Made by a program: the position numbers and the translations under genes
Notes under the pieces: model-generated
What the model was told of the DNA's origin: nothing
Seen by the model: the letters and a program-made list of their open reading frames with translations, nothing else
Database searches by the model: none
NCBI GenBank assembly: GCA_964017235.1
Contig: OZ024929.1
Span: 113,197,793 to 113,261,792, forward strand
DNA length: 64,000 nt
Direction: 5' to 3'
Source: Sabellastarte sp. h YS-2021
Taxonomy: Eukaryota > Annelida > Polychaeta > Sabellida > Sabellidae
Part shown: piece by piece, positions 42,873 to 55,319 of the stretch
Numbering within the stretch: position 1 is the first letter of the stretch
Layout: every line of letters starts with the position of its first letter

Positions 42873-45800
42873 AACTAGATTGGGCCAACTCGGCGCCAAC
42901 ATATCCCCAGACAGGTCATCACTCACGCCACAGGTTTTGATCGGGAATTTTTTAAAACATAATTACCCATTATTATATGAACTTCAGCACATCAATCTAC
43001 TCTGTTTATATCTTCCCAAGGAAGATGGTGTATCCCCAGACGCCGAATACATAACTCAAATTATATTTTCAATCTTCCTGCAATGATAACTCTAAACCTA
43101 TTTTCAAAGTATTTAAATGATTGATGATTGAATGTCCATTCTAAAATAATAATCCCAAAAGAGCATATCTGTTTCTATATTTGTTGACAAATAAAATATT
43201 ATTTTTAACTCAACTCATCATACTTTTCAATCTTCCTTCAAAGTATTTAAATGATTGATGATTCAATGTCCATTCTAAAATTCATAATCCCAAAAGCGCA
43301 TATCTGTTTCTATATTTGTTCACAAATAAAATATGATTTAAAAAAAATTATTTATATTATTATTTTATTATATTATTTTTAGAATTTGCAAATTGTTTTC
43401 AGTTATTCATTTCCTCTATACCTATATATGTGGTCCATATATATGCAACCTAAATATGTGACACAATCTCAGTTCTGACTCCCCTTTGTGTTATATGTAA
43501 TGAAGCCCACCACCTCCCACCCCCACCCCTCTCCCCTTCTCCACACCTCTCTCACTATTACACAAGATCTGCAACCCCATTGAGTTCTTTGTTTCTCATC
43601 TGATATCATTAAATACCTTTGTTTATTTAGTGTCACTCAATATAGCTGGAGGTCCCAGAGGTGGGTGGGGGGAATCCGGGTGGGGGATGTGGGTTGGGAC
43701 TACAAAGAGATCGAGTGCTACAGCATAAATGGTAAACAAACAATCTATATAAAAGGGGTACTCAAATACAAAAAGAATTGAGAATTTTAAGTATGTGATT
43801 ATCAACTGAAATGAGTTCATAACTGTAGGAGCTGTGTCAAAATTAACTGAGGCAAGTTGAATAAAACTGGGCTAGTTGAGGGTTAAAAATCCCCTAGTTT
43901 TACTACATACGGATATAATTTCATTAATATTGGGACTTAAAGCTCACTATAAGTGTCCATTTTGTCTACTTGAATATGTTTAACCGGCGTTTAACCAGTT
44001 TCATTTTAAAAAGTTAAAAACTCAGCAAGCAGAGGTATAACACAAAAATAAGTTCTTAAAAGACTAAGATAGCCATAACATTATTAATATTCAAAATTTA
44101 AATAGACAGGCATTTCCTTTTAAAAATTCAAAGATTTCAGCTCTATAACCCACATAGTTTGACAGTTACTGGGCTTTAAAGTGGCATAATGTCCATAAAT
44201 TGGGTTTCTGTGGGCATTTTACAATTGTTAAAGAGACCTTAGCAATTAAACTACAGATCTGAAACTTTTTGGGGGACATACATAACAAACAAAAATTATA
44301 TATAATACAGTTTAAGACTTGTCACACTAAGCATTTCCAAATAACAGGGCAAAATACGGAAAAAATGTCCAAAAAGGCACTTGGGCGAGTGTCTATGGCC
44401 CTCATACACAGGTTAAATGTCTACTAAAAACCTTGATTTTCGGCATATGTAAAAAGGACATAATAATGCATTGCCAGATGGGATTTCAGCTCCATCAATC
44501 ACATAGTTTAACAGTCACAGGGCTTAAAGGTGGTAAAAAGTCCAAATATTGGGTCTCTGTGGGCCTTTTAGAGATCTTGATGTGGCTTTCAAATTAAAGC
44601 TTCAGACTTAAAATTTGTTACATACTAAGATTACACATAGAATATGTATCTAATAAAGTTTGAAACTTCTCAGACTTACCATTTACAAGTTACAGAGCAA
44701 AATATGTGAAAAATGTCTTAAAAGGGTCACTCAGATGGGTGTTTAAGGTCCTCATACACAGGTTAAATGTCTACTTGAAGCCTTGATTTTTGGCACATGT
44801 AAAAAGAACATAATAATGTATTCCCAGATGAGATTTCAGCTCTATCAGTCACATAGTTTAACAGTCACAGGCCTTAAAATTGGCAAAAAGTCCAAATACT
44901 GGGTCTTTATGGGGCCTTCTAGAGACCTAAATGTGGCCTTCAAATTAAAGCTTCAGACTTAAAATTTGTCACATACTAAGATTACACATAGAATATGCAT
45001 CTAATACAGTTTGAAACTTCTTAGACTTACCATTTCCAAGTTACAGGGAAAAATATGTGAAAAATGTCCAAAAATGGTCACTCGGGTGGGGATTTATGGT
45101 CCTCATACACAGGTTAAATGTCTTCTTAAAGCCTTAATTTTTGGCACATATATAAATAACATACTAATATCTTCCCAGATTGGATTTGAGCTCTATCAGT
45201 CACATAGTTTGACAGTCACAGGGCTTAAAAGTAGCAAAAAGTCCAAATATTGGGTCTTTGGGAGCCTTTTAGAGACCTCAATTTGACCTTCAAAATTAAA
45301 GCTTCAGACTTAAAATCTGTTACATACTAAGATTACACACAGAATATATATCTAATACAGTTTGAAACTTCTCAGACTTACCATTTCCAAGTTACAGGGA
45401 AAAAGATGTGAAAAATGTCTTATAAGGGTCACTCGGGTGGGTGTTTATGGTCCTGATACACAGGTTAACTGTCTATTAAAGGCCTAAATGTTGGGGCACA
45501 TATAAGAAAATACATAGATATATTCCCAGATGATATTTAACTTAGATGAGAGACATAGTTTGAAAGCTACAGTGCTTGAAAGTGGCAAAAAGTGCATAAA
45601 TTGGGTCTCTGTGGGCACTTTTGAGACCTTAAGTCGACCCCTTTGGGTAAACCTACAGCCCTAAAATTTTCTACAGACAAGGATTACATATCACAGTTAT
45701 ACCTAGCGTAGTTTGAGACTCATCAGAATTACCACTTCCAAATTATAGGGCAAAATATGTGAAAAGTATAGCAAAAAATCCCTAAGTGGGGTATTTATGG

Positions 45801-46170
45801 GCTTCAAACACAATTTTCTCCTCAACTTAAAGTCGTGATTTTCGGCACATGTACTAAGAACATATTAATGTGTTGTCAGGTAAAATTTCAGCCAGCTGAG
45901 CATCATAGTTTGTGACCTACAGGGCTCTAAGTGGCCAAAAGTCCAATTTCTGACCTTAAGGTGGCCATAAGTTCTTTTTTTACTGGGAGTTTAAGGTCAC
46001 CTTAAAATAGGGATCTTCCTTTGGGCACCCTTAACATGTGTACCAAGTTTGAAAAAAAAATATTAATTTGTTTTTGAGTTATCGCGTCCACAAGGAAATT
46101 TCTACGGCGGCGGCGGCGGCGCGACGGACCTGAATCCAATATATCCCCGACTTTCGTCTGGGGATATAAT
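42873..46170. mobile_element. 3.3-kb tandem-repeat-cored element, copy A (Helitron-like ends)
   Basis: Nearly identical to 56524-59724 while the outer flanks differ, so this is a mobile unit. One end reads 'aactagattgggcc...catatccccagac'; the other ends 'atatccccgac-ttt-cgtctggggatataat', a hairpin. Read on the minus strand it would start TCCCC and end CTAG followed by T, with no target duplication, which resembles Helitron ends. The body has about six ~350-bp diverged units from about 44050 to 45950. No ORF of note, so non-autonomous. Confidence 0.6.
44050..45950. repeat. ~350-bp tandem array inside copy A
   Basis: 'ctcatacacaggttaa' or close variants recur near 44401, 44751, 45102 and 45453, steps of 350-351 bp. 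Each unit has 'cagctctatcagtcacatag', 'gggcttaaaagt' and 'tgaaacttctcagacttacc'. The first and last units are the most diverged. Confidence 0.8.
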
Positions 46171-47250
46171 AATTATGCAGTTAGATCTTGTTTGCTAGGC
46201 GTACAGTCCAACTTAGACCCTGTCATTGTAACTCTTCACAATATTGGCCACAACATTATTAAACTCAACCCAACCTTTCAATAATGTGTTATACTCATAT
46301 AATTCTACTGATACACTTTCTCTTACATTATGGCATATTGAGTTTGGACATTTTCATACAAATGTCACTGCAGCCAAGTCCTCATTGGTGTATTTACTTT
46401 CCAATGTTGGAGTCATACAACCAAGCCTGTGAAGTTCAATTTCTGTACAACTTGATATCTAACAAATTTATGGTTATTCTTACTTACACAAAAAAACACT
46501 AAAAAACTATATATCAATATATGGAATGTCTTATGTGGTTACTTTGTATTTTAAGTATATGTTTCCACAAAAACCATCTTTGAATTTTCACTTGGGGTTG
46601 AGTTTGTAATGGGTCTGAATTATCTGTGAAACCTGTACAACATTACATCAGTCAAAGATTATTTGTCACTTCCAGATAATTATCTTTTGAAGTTTGTAAT
46701 TATGGAAAAACATTGAAATTTGCGACACAATATAAATGTAAAAGTTTTACAAAAAGATTACAATCACGTAAATATAATTTTTACCAAAATACACTGATGT
46801 GGAACAATAGCTTAAACTAAATCATTAAAGTAAATGAGCTGCAACAGGCTTTTTCCAGTGTTGATACTTGAACATGGACTGATAAAATGTTTCAAAGATC
46901 AAAGTTGGAGTTTACATTTCTCTGAACAGCTAAAGCCATATCAGAACAGGCCCTCAGAACATCAAATATATTGTCACAAGTGGGATTCAAACCAATAACT
47001 ACAGAAGTGACATGCCAGGTGCCAAATAGAAAGTGATCACATGCCAAATCACTTAGCCACTAAGGCCTAATGATAAACTGCTTCACATATGGGGTTATTT
47101 GACTGGGGCCTTCTTGTTGATAACTATGGATTTTTCGAGGGTCGGGAGCAATGTTTATAGAATTGGTTAGGATCGGTTGTAGTTTCCTGGCATGTTGCGG
47201 TGGATCGGCAAAATATCAAACACCAACCCTACCCGACTCTTGATCCCAAC
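46171..47250. other. AT-rich sequence with a SINE relic
   Basis: No gene supported. A minus-strand tRNA-like SINE head at 46975-47075 is the only recognised feature. Confidence 0.45.
46975..47075 (-). repeat. tRNA-derived SINE head (relic)
   Basis: On the minus strand an A-box-like 'ccttagtggctaag' (plus 47052-47066) precedes a B-box-like 'ggtttgaatccc' (plus 46982-46993), at a wider spacing than a tRNA. No tail or target duplication found. Confidence 0.45.
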
Positions 47251-47296
47251 CTTGGCTCCGCCCACCTGGTAACTGTCCTGTTGTGTGTCTCTACAG

Positions 47297-47666
47297 ACTG
47301 TTGGACACGCTTTCCGTCTTGTCCTATACTGTAACCGTCTTGTCTGAAAGCACTTACCGCCCTGTCATGGTTCAGTACCTGGTCAACACGACAGGCTATA
47401 GACAAAAACCAACCGTACTTGAAAGGAAAAAAGCCTGTCATAAATATCCGGGATCTGACATGTTCCCTTCCATCAAGACAGGAAGTCTCCAAGTCTTTGA
47501 CTGCAGAGTTGGGAACATTACAGCAGGACAAGCCAAGAACACCCCACAAGCCATAAAGAGAAACCGACAAAGCGGTTACAGCAACAGACAATCCGGGAAG
47601 CGAGTAGGACAGGATGGCTTAATTTTACCAAGCCATGGGTTCTCGGCCATGAAATCTCTATGTAAG
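47297..47666 (+). CDS. Exon-like open block, unknown
   Basis: Bracketed by an acceptor-like 'gtgtctctacag' (ending 47296) and a strong donor AAG|gtgagt at 47666/47667, with an open frame throughout (LLDTLSV ... AMKSLCK). Base composition is clearly more GC-rich than its flanks. The product has no recognised domain and repeats short words (gtcttgtc, gacaggaa) that may reflect a repeat rather than a gene. An overlapping minus-strand ORF is equally long, so coding status is doubtful. Confidence 0.25.
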
Positions 47667-47850
47667 GTGAGTCGATTTGTACAATTCATCATTTGGTATC
47701 TGGCATCTGATGGATTACACCTTATAGCGTTTAGATAGGCTTTTGGTTTTTTTTACAAATTAACTTAGGATTTAGTGTTTTGATACAAGTTGGGCTGACT
47801 TGCTGATAGGCTTTTCTTTTTACAAATGCTGCTATTATTGGCTTTATCAG

Positions 47851-48162
47851 ATGGGTCCTAAAAAGGGTAGAAGGAATGTGAGGAAGATAGAAGTCCCCAC
47901 TGACACACCTACAGAGTTTGAGTTGGGGGATACAGCTGCTGACATACAGAGGAGGGAGGAGAGAGAACAGAGAGGGAGGAGGAGGCAGAGAAACAACAGG
48001 CGGAGGAGAGGGAGAGGGAGGAGGTCAGGAGGGCGGAAACTCCTCAGTCACATACAGTGGAGGGAGTGGCTGAAAAGCGACCAAGAACTGAGAGGAGTGC
48101 GTCACGGTGAAATGGACACAGTATTTATGGCACCTTATTTCACCAAAATCCAGTTCAATTAA
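47851..48162 (+). CDS. Small basic ORF, possibly a frame-broken gag-like start
   Basis: ATG at 47851 opens MGPKKGRRNVRKIEVPTDTP, then an Arg-rich run caused by (agg)n purine repeats. In a neighbouring frame the same purine tract encodes an acidic, helical EEEAEKQQAEEREREEVRRAE segment, which is more natural. A frameshift inside the purine tract could therefore have split one charged coiled-coil protein, perhaps a retroelement gag N-terminus. The family is not identified. Confidence 0.25.
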   Translation: MGPKKGRRNVRKIEVPTDTPTEFELGDTAADIQRREEREQRGRRRQRNNRRRRGRGRRSGGRKLLSHIQWREWLKSDQELRGVRHGEMDTVFMAPYFTKIQFN

Positions 48163-48169
48163 GAAAGGA

Positions 48170-50950
48170 GGTCCTTATCAGAGTGGATGAAACAGCCAAA
48201 AAGAAATGTTCTTGACAGACATTAGTGGAAAAGAAACTGACTTCCAAACTATAAACACCATTTGATGTTTTTTATTAGAAAAGTAGAAAAAGGTTTTTGC
48301 TAACACAAAAATAAAGCATTACAAACCAAATACAGTGTATAATGGTATAAAATATAAGAAACATAATGGCTAGAGTAAAATACATAAACAGTGTTAACTG
48401 TTACTATATATGGTTATAAATTTTACAAAGCCATTTTGACCTCGGAGAGGGGAATGTGTTATTTTGGAATCCAAGGCCATGATTTGCTATATAACCTTCC
48501 AAAACATTTCAAAGCTATAATCACAAAAATAAAACAGAGATATTGAGCAATAACTGAAACTCTTAACTATTTGGAGGTCATAGAATCTAAATTGAAATGC
48601 AAGAAAGGTCTGAAAAGCCAAATCACTCAGTTTGAAAAGTCCTAAAGAATAATTGAATGAAATTTAACAGGATCCAGTGAATATCTGTTAAAATATACAA
48701 CTCCAGTTTCACCATGAGGCAGGGATTGGATGGGTAAATTGTTGGGGGGTTTAGAATACCCAGCCATGTTTTGCTATTACCCGTAAATATGTTCCAAAGC
48801 TGTAATTGCAATAGTAAAAGAAATGTTATTGATAAGCAAGCAAAAATCTGACCCATTTAGAGTCACAGAATTGACTCTAAAAGATAAGAAGTGACAAAAA
48901 GTCATCAGTCAGTGTGAACAGTCTTGCGGAATAACATTTTAATGAAGTTTTATAGAATTCCAGACAGTATCTGTGTAGATAGTACTAGATACACTAGAAA
49001 ATGCATAAAAATGAACTTTTTAACCCCAGTTTGAACATTGGTGGCGGTGGGGGGGGGGGTGTAAAGTTTCTGGGATATTCAGAATCCCAGGTCCCAGTTT
49101 CCTATTGCTTCTCCAATATATTCCAAAGACCTAATTACAAAAATAACAGAGATATTAAGCAATACGTGAAAATCTGATCTATTTAGGGTCATAGAATTGA
49201 CCTTGAAAGGCAAGAAGGGGGCAAAAGGGCATATCACTAGGTCTGAATATCCCTGAAGAATGAAGTTTTATAGGATTTCAGGCAATATTGAGGCATGACT
49301 TGGGAGGGGCAACACAATTGGTCAATTATGGCCTGATTGATCTGAAATTCATCCCACACTGAGATTTTGAGGTGTGAAAAGTCAATTTACTCTTAATTGT
49401 TATTCACTTTATTGAGCTGTTTTGTTAGTCACTATGCCACAAAATGATTTCCGAGGGGAAGTATACATAAATCCTAATTTCTAAAGGTCTTTACACGAGT
49501 GCCTGCTAAATTGTTCCTTCAGTAATTAAGATACAAAGTACTTTGATGATTAATTGAATGATGAATGTTTTAAAAGACATCAAATAAAGCCTTACCAAAA
49601 TGTTAGTATGTTTTATACTGGCATCATGTGAAGTCTTAAACTGCAGGACATAACAATACAGCAGCATTTGAAACTAGACTAATCAGTGCATAAAGCAGTT
49701 TAATATTGCAACAAATGAGATTAGCAAAAGAATTACTTGTTAACAACTGAACAGCCTGAGAAACACTGACAAAAGTGAGCTAAAAGACAATTGTTGCAGA
49801 AGAAGAAACAAGATCAAAACTCATCAGCAAAAAATTCAATCAGAAAGACCCAAAGCAGAAAGACAAGTCATATTGATCTGAAAGCTTAATGAAGTTTGTA
49901 AAGCTGTGTCTCTCCAAATATAGTTCAGCAGCAACACTGACATTTCTATTTTCTTTGCCCACAAAAGCTTTGGTGGTTTGTTCTTTTGTTTATCAAGTAA
50001 TGCTTCACCTTTTTACATCACACATCTGGGCATTTTTAGGCAGATTCATAACAAGAAAACAGTTCATTAAGAGCATAAATTTGTCTTGCAGATTTTAAGG
50101 ATTCAACTTAAAAATTGAACTGTGTAAACTTAATGTAGCAGTTCACTTTAACGTAAATTACATGTAGTTCCAAACATAAAGCTTCTTCTTTTCTTTAAAT
50201 TAAGAAAATTGGCATAATTTGTGTTACTTTGACAAATTATGAGCATGACTTCACATACAAGTCTCAGGCACATTATTTTTTAATTGCATTTTTTTCCAAA
50301 CCATCATTCCGAATGTCAGTATATGTCTAGAAACTTGAACAACTGCAAAAATTTACTGAACAAATCATTCCATGAAGGTGATATCTGGAAAGTTTTGAAG
50401 CAAAAACAAGAATTCAGAAGAATTGTACTGTGTCACCAACTTTGGTTAAAGACTGAAGTGGATGAAATTCAAAAGGACAAAAATTATGATGGACATAAAT
50501 AGTTGGTTGACTGGCAGTATTTTTGCACATCCAGACAATCCTTGAGAAGTACTGAGCCATGGTGAGGCTCCAACTTGTTGAAAAAATATAACCTAGATCC
50601 AATGTACAGGATATGAGAAATGGACACAGGCAGGCAAACACATGAAGTTATCACTTACAAAGTTTTTACTAGATGTCAGCACTAAGCAGGAAATTTAATA
50701 AAGTATCTTTTGGGTAACCTACTATTTAACTGCTAGTCATATGCCTATATAAGTTAATGCACTGTGCAACATGGTTCCTGTTTTGTCTGCCTCCTCTGTT
50801 CACGGAAGAAGGAAGGAACTACTTATATTTGTCAGCTATTTTGTGGGACAGCCAACAAGCCAGATCATTGTCTAATCTTGTGGAGAGAAGGGTCATTTAA
50901 CCCTAAAGATCTTCTTCAGGACTGTTTATATCCACAACCTAAAACCAGAA
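48170..50950. other. Diverged tandem repeats, then AT-rich sequence
   Basis: From about 48420 to 49290 there are about three diverged units of roughly 300 bp: 'catgatttgctat' near 48480, 'catgttttgctatt' near 48764, 'agtttcctattgct' near 49097, each followed by 'ttccaaagct'-type words and 'gtcatagaat'. A G-rich run lies at 49049. The remainder shows nothing recognisable. Confidence 0.45.
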
Positions 50951-50954
50951 AAAA

Positions 50955-52030
50955 AGTGTTGCAATGGCAATAGTTGTCAGGTACTGCTGAAAATCTAATC
51001 AGCTCCAATCTTTGCAGGGGTATGGAATGCATAGAACCCATAAAAATATTTGTAAGTCCAAGACACAGAAAGGAAGTGATGCCGTGGCAACACTTGTTGC
51101 AAGTTATTGCCGAAAACTAATCAGCTCCAATCTGTGCAGAGGTATGGAATGCAAAGAACCCATCAAATTATTTATAAGATCAAGGAACAAGTGTTGCCAT
51201 GGCAACACTTGTTGCCAGGTAGTGTCGAAAATCTAGTCAGCTCCAATCTGTGCTGGGGCTTGGAATCCAGGGGTATGGAATGCAAAGAACCCACAAAAAT
51301 ATTTATATATGGGTCCAAGAAACAGAAGAAAAGTGTTGGCATGGCAACAATTGTTGCCAGGTATTGCTGAAAAACTAATCAGCTCCAATCTGTGCAGGAT
51401 TATGGAAGGCAAAGAACCCATAAAATTATTTATAAGTCCAAGAAACAGAAGAAAAGTGTTGGCATGGCAACAATTGTTCCCAGGTATTGTCAAAAAACTA
51501 GTCAGCTCCAATCCGTGCAGTGGTTTGGAACGCAAAGAACCCACAAAAATGTTTATATATAGGTCCAAGAAAAAGATAAAGTGTTGCCATGGGGTTTGGA
51601 ATGCAAAGAACCCACAAAAAGATTTTTAAACCCAAGAAACATGAGAAAGTGTTGCCAAGTACCCACAAAATCACAATTTGAAAAACAATACAGAAAAAGT
51701 ATTGCCATGGCAACAGCTGTTACCAAAAACTTGAAAAAAGCATCATCACTACTCTTGTAGTTCCCCTTGCAAGAAATATATCCTGAAAATACTGGTTAAA
51801 ATCTTTGCATGGGTTTTATTTATAAAGATTCCACCAATTTAAAAGTGAAAAACAACCACAGGTAAAGTGTTGCCATGGCAACAGCTGTTGGCAAATGTTG
51901 CCTAAAACCAAATCACAAGTTCCTCTTGTAATGAACATATTTTGAAAGTTCTGAATAATGTTAAATGCTCACAAAATAAAAGACCAAGAAACAGAAAAAG
52001 TGTTGCCATGAAAACACTTATTGCAGAAAT
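50955..52030. repeat. Tandem repeat with RFX X-box-like palindromes
   Basis: About ten diverged units of 115-140 bp with 'atcagctccaatctgtgcag', 'ggaatgcaaagaaccca' and 'ccaagaaacagaa'. Each is preceded by a palindrome of the form GTTGCCATGGCAAC. Perfect or near-perfect copies lie at 51191-51208 (18-bp GTGTTGCCATGGCAACAC), 51701-51714 and 51869-51882; one-mismatch forms lie at about 51331 and 51449. ORFs on both strands are repeat by-products. Confidence 0.75.
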
Positions 52031-52159
52031 TGCCAAGAAAGCATTGGCATACAAGTTCTCATGCCATTAAACCTCCACAGTTATATATATACATGCAAAA
52101 TTTTAATGAAATTTCACAAGTTATCTTCAGTATACTCTATACTATACTATATACTAAAT

Positions 52160-54420
52160 AAAAAAACTGAAACTCAACATAATTCTTTTATACATGGGAG
52201 TTTAAGGTCATCTTAAAACAGGACACACCTTGAATACCAGTTACAACCACATGCCAAATTTGAATTGAATCCGTCAAGCCTTTCGAGATACTGTCTGGAT
52301 GTGGAAAAACTTAAAATCAATATATTAATTAAGTACATTACTAGTGGGAGTTTAAGGTCACCTTAAAATAGGGCATACCTTGAGGACCAGTTACATCCAA
52401 ATGCCAAATTTGAATTTAATCCATCATGCCATTTTTGAAATACTGTCTGGAAGTGTGACAACACTGAAAATGTGTTATTACTGGGAGTTTAAGGTCACTT
52501 TAATATATGGAACTTACCTATGGCCAGTTACATATACATGTAAAACTTGAATGAAATTTCTCAAGTTATCTTCAGTATACTCTATGGAAAAATAAAAAAC
52601 TGAAACTCAACATAAAACTTTTATAAATGGGAGTTTAAGGTCACCTTAAAATAGGGCACACCTTGAAAACCAGTTACAACAACATGCCAAATTTGAATTG
52701 AATCCATCAACCCATTTTTGAGATACTGTCCGGAAACGAAAAACCTTCAACTCAATATAAGTATCTTACTACTGTCAGTTTAAGGTCACCTTAAATAGGG
52801 CACACCTTGAGGAACAGTTACAACAACATGCCAAATTGGAATTTAATTCATCAAGCCATTTTTGAGATACTGTCTGGAAAGTAAGTGTGACGACGACACT
52901 GACCATGTATGTTTTCCATCCTAACTGCTAGTGACATAAACTAGTGCAACCTTAAACTCATAAGTTTATAAAATATCAGCAATTTACTATAACCTGACAA
53001 AAGAGACCATTTTTGGTGGAGATATATGTACATGATGAATATCAATGTGAAAAGTCCTAATTAGCATATAAAATATCTTCCAAACACCAAAAATATTGTC
53101 CCAACCTTAAACTCAAAGTTTGTTTGCACTGCTGTATATTGTAGCGAGTTTAATGTAATCTTTTTCTGAAGGTTCTGTTCAAGGTTTGTTACATCCACAA
53201 CTAAAATATGCCTAGAATTGCACAATATTTGAAATACTGTTCAAAAATTACCAAACTTAAAGTGAATATAAGTCTATTATTACTGGGAGTTTAAGGTCAC
53301 CTTATTGTATGGCACTTACCTATGGCCAGTTACATATACATGCAAATGTTGAATGAAATTTCTGAAGTTATTTTCAGTATACTCCATGGAGAAAGAAAAA
53401 ACCGAAACTGGACATAAGTTTTTTATACGTGGGCTTTTAAGGTCACCTTAAAATAGGGCACACCTTCAAAACTAGTTACAACCACATGCCAAATTTGAAT
53501 TGAATCCATCAAGCCATTTTTGAGATACTGTCCGGAAACAAAAACCTTCAACTCAATAGAAGTATCTTACTACTGTGAGTTTAAGGTCACCTTAAATAGG
53601 GCACACCTTGAGGAACAGTTACATCAACATGCCAAATTGGAATTTAATTCATCAAGCCATTTTTGAGATACTGTCTGGAAAGTAAGTGTGACGACGACAC
53701 TGACCATGTATGTTTTCCATCATAGCTCCTAGTGACACAAACTAATGCAACCTTAAACTCATAAGTTTATAACATATCAGCAATTTACTATAACCTGACA
53801 AAAGAGACCATTTTTGGTGGAGATATATGTACATGATGAATATCAATGTGAAAAGTCCTAATTAGCATATAAAATATCTTCCAAACACCAAAAATATTGT
53901 CCCAACCTTAAACTCAAAGTTTGTTTGCACTGCTGTATATTGTAGCAAGTTTAAGGTAATCTTTTTCTGAAGGTTCTGTTCAAGGTTTGTTACATCCACA
54001 ACTAAAATATGCCTAGAATTGCACAATATTTGAAATACTGTTCATAAATTACCAAACTTAAAGTGAATATAATTCTGTTATTACTGGAAGTTTAAGGTCA
54101 CCTTATTGTATGGCACTTACCTATGGCCAGTTACATATACATGCAAAAGTTGAATGAAATTTCTGAAGTTATTTTCAGTATACTCCATGGAGAAAGAAAA
54201 AATGTAAACTGGACATAAGTTTTTTATGCATGGGAGTTTAAGGTCACCTTAAAATAGGGCACACCTTCAAAACTAGTTACAACCATGACAAATTTGAATC
54301 AAATCTGACAAGCCATTTTTGGGATACTGTCCGGAATACAAAGTGTGATGATGACAGATGACAGATAACGACGCTGACACCACAACATTCGATGACGAAG
54401 CAATCCCTATATGCCACGCA
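52160..54420. repeat. ~800-bp direct repeat cluster
   Basis: Two full and one partial copy of an ~800-bp unit: 'ggcacttacctatggccagtt' lies near 52507, 53310 and 54112, and 'gtgacataaactagtgc' near 52931 versus 53732. Units 2 and 3 are very close. Inside each, 'gggagtttaaggtcaccttaaaatagg' type segments repeat two or three times. The same segment occurs near the right end of the 3.3-kb elements (45990 and 59540), linking the families. No gene. Confidence 0.75.
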
Positions 54421-54429
54421 GCATAAATG

Positions 54430-55319
54430 CACATGACACAATAAAACTGACTCTTTGACCATTCTGAATACCATGTTTACACTTTACCAGAAACAAAAAC
54501 ACACAGTTTATCTGCTAAATACTTGAATATGGATTTTATTTAGTAATGCTCGACGATAGGAGATGGTCATTGTAATCAGCTTCGGTTTTTTATTTTCTTT
54601 TTTTTGAGTTTTAAGTGGGATTATTTATTTTTCAACATAATATTTGTTCATTGAGTTAGCTTTTCCCTATCAAAACATGCTTGAATCAATACAATTAATT
54701 TTAGCATTGTACTTGAATTTTTTTTTTACAATATAAGATTTCATTTGTGATGAAGGCTACCAAATACATTAATACTGGGGGTATATACACCCTGGTAGTG
54801 GAGGTGTCCCAGTCAAAGTAAATGATATAAACCGAGTGAAAAGTGGTAAACACATTTAAAGAAGACACATTTAAATTATTATGCCTTATGAAATAATAAA
54901 TGAAAAAAAGTTCAGTGTAACAAGACTTCTATAAATTGCCATTTTAAAAAAATACTTCTTCTTTTAAGTCCATTTTTGCTAATAATTTCTGTTTGTCATA
55001 GAGAACTTTAATTTTTTGTTCCAGTTCCATGATATCGAAATTCCTGGACATTCTTGGATTTGACAAGATATATACGTTTTGACAGCCAGAATAATCAGAT
55101 TAATTGGAAGAAAGTTCGGACAAAAAATGGACAAATGAGAGGACAGAATTACACCAATTTCGAAAGGAACCTAGCTATGATGGTGATCTATCTCCCTGTC
55201 AAGTTTGAATTTAATTGGACAAAGCATTTTCGAGTTAGAGTCCGGAAACGAAAATGTTGATGGACAGACGGACGTCGGACACATCAATCTAATGGGCGGG
55301 TTGGTTACATGCAACCCAC
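54430..55319. other. AT-rich sequence and a repeat end
   Basis: No gene. 55040-55310 contains 'gtccggaaacgaaaatg' and 'ggacagacggacgtcggac', words typical of the edges of these tandem-repeat-cored elements; otherwise unstructured. Confidence 0.4.

Noticed and set aside
50764..51713. Small proteins on both strands in the X-box array
   Set aside because: The reading frames repeat with the tandem units (EPTK.FIY, GNNCCHANTF) and are by-products of the array.
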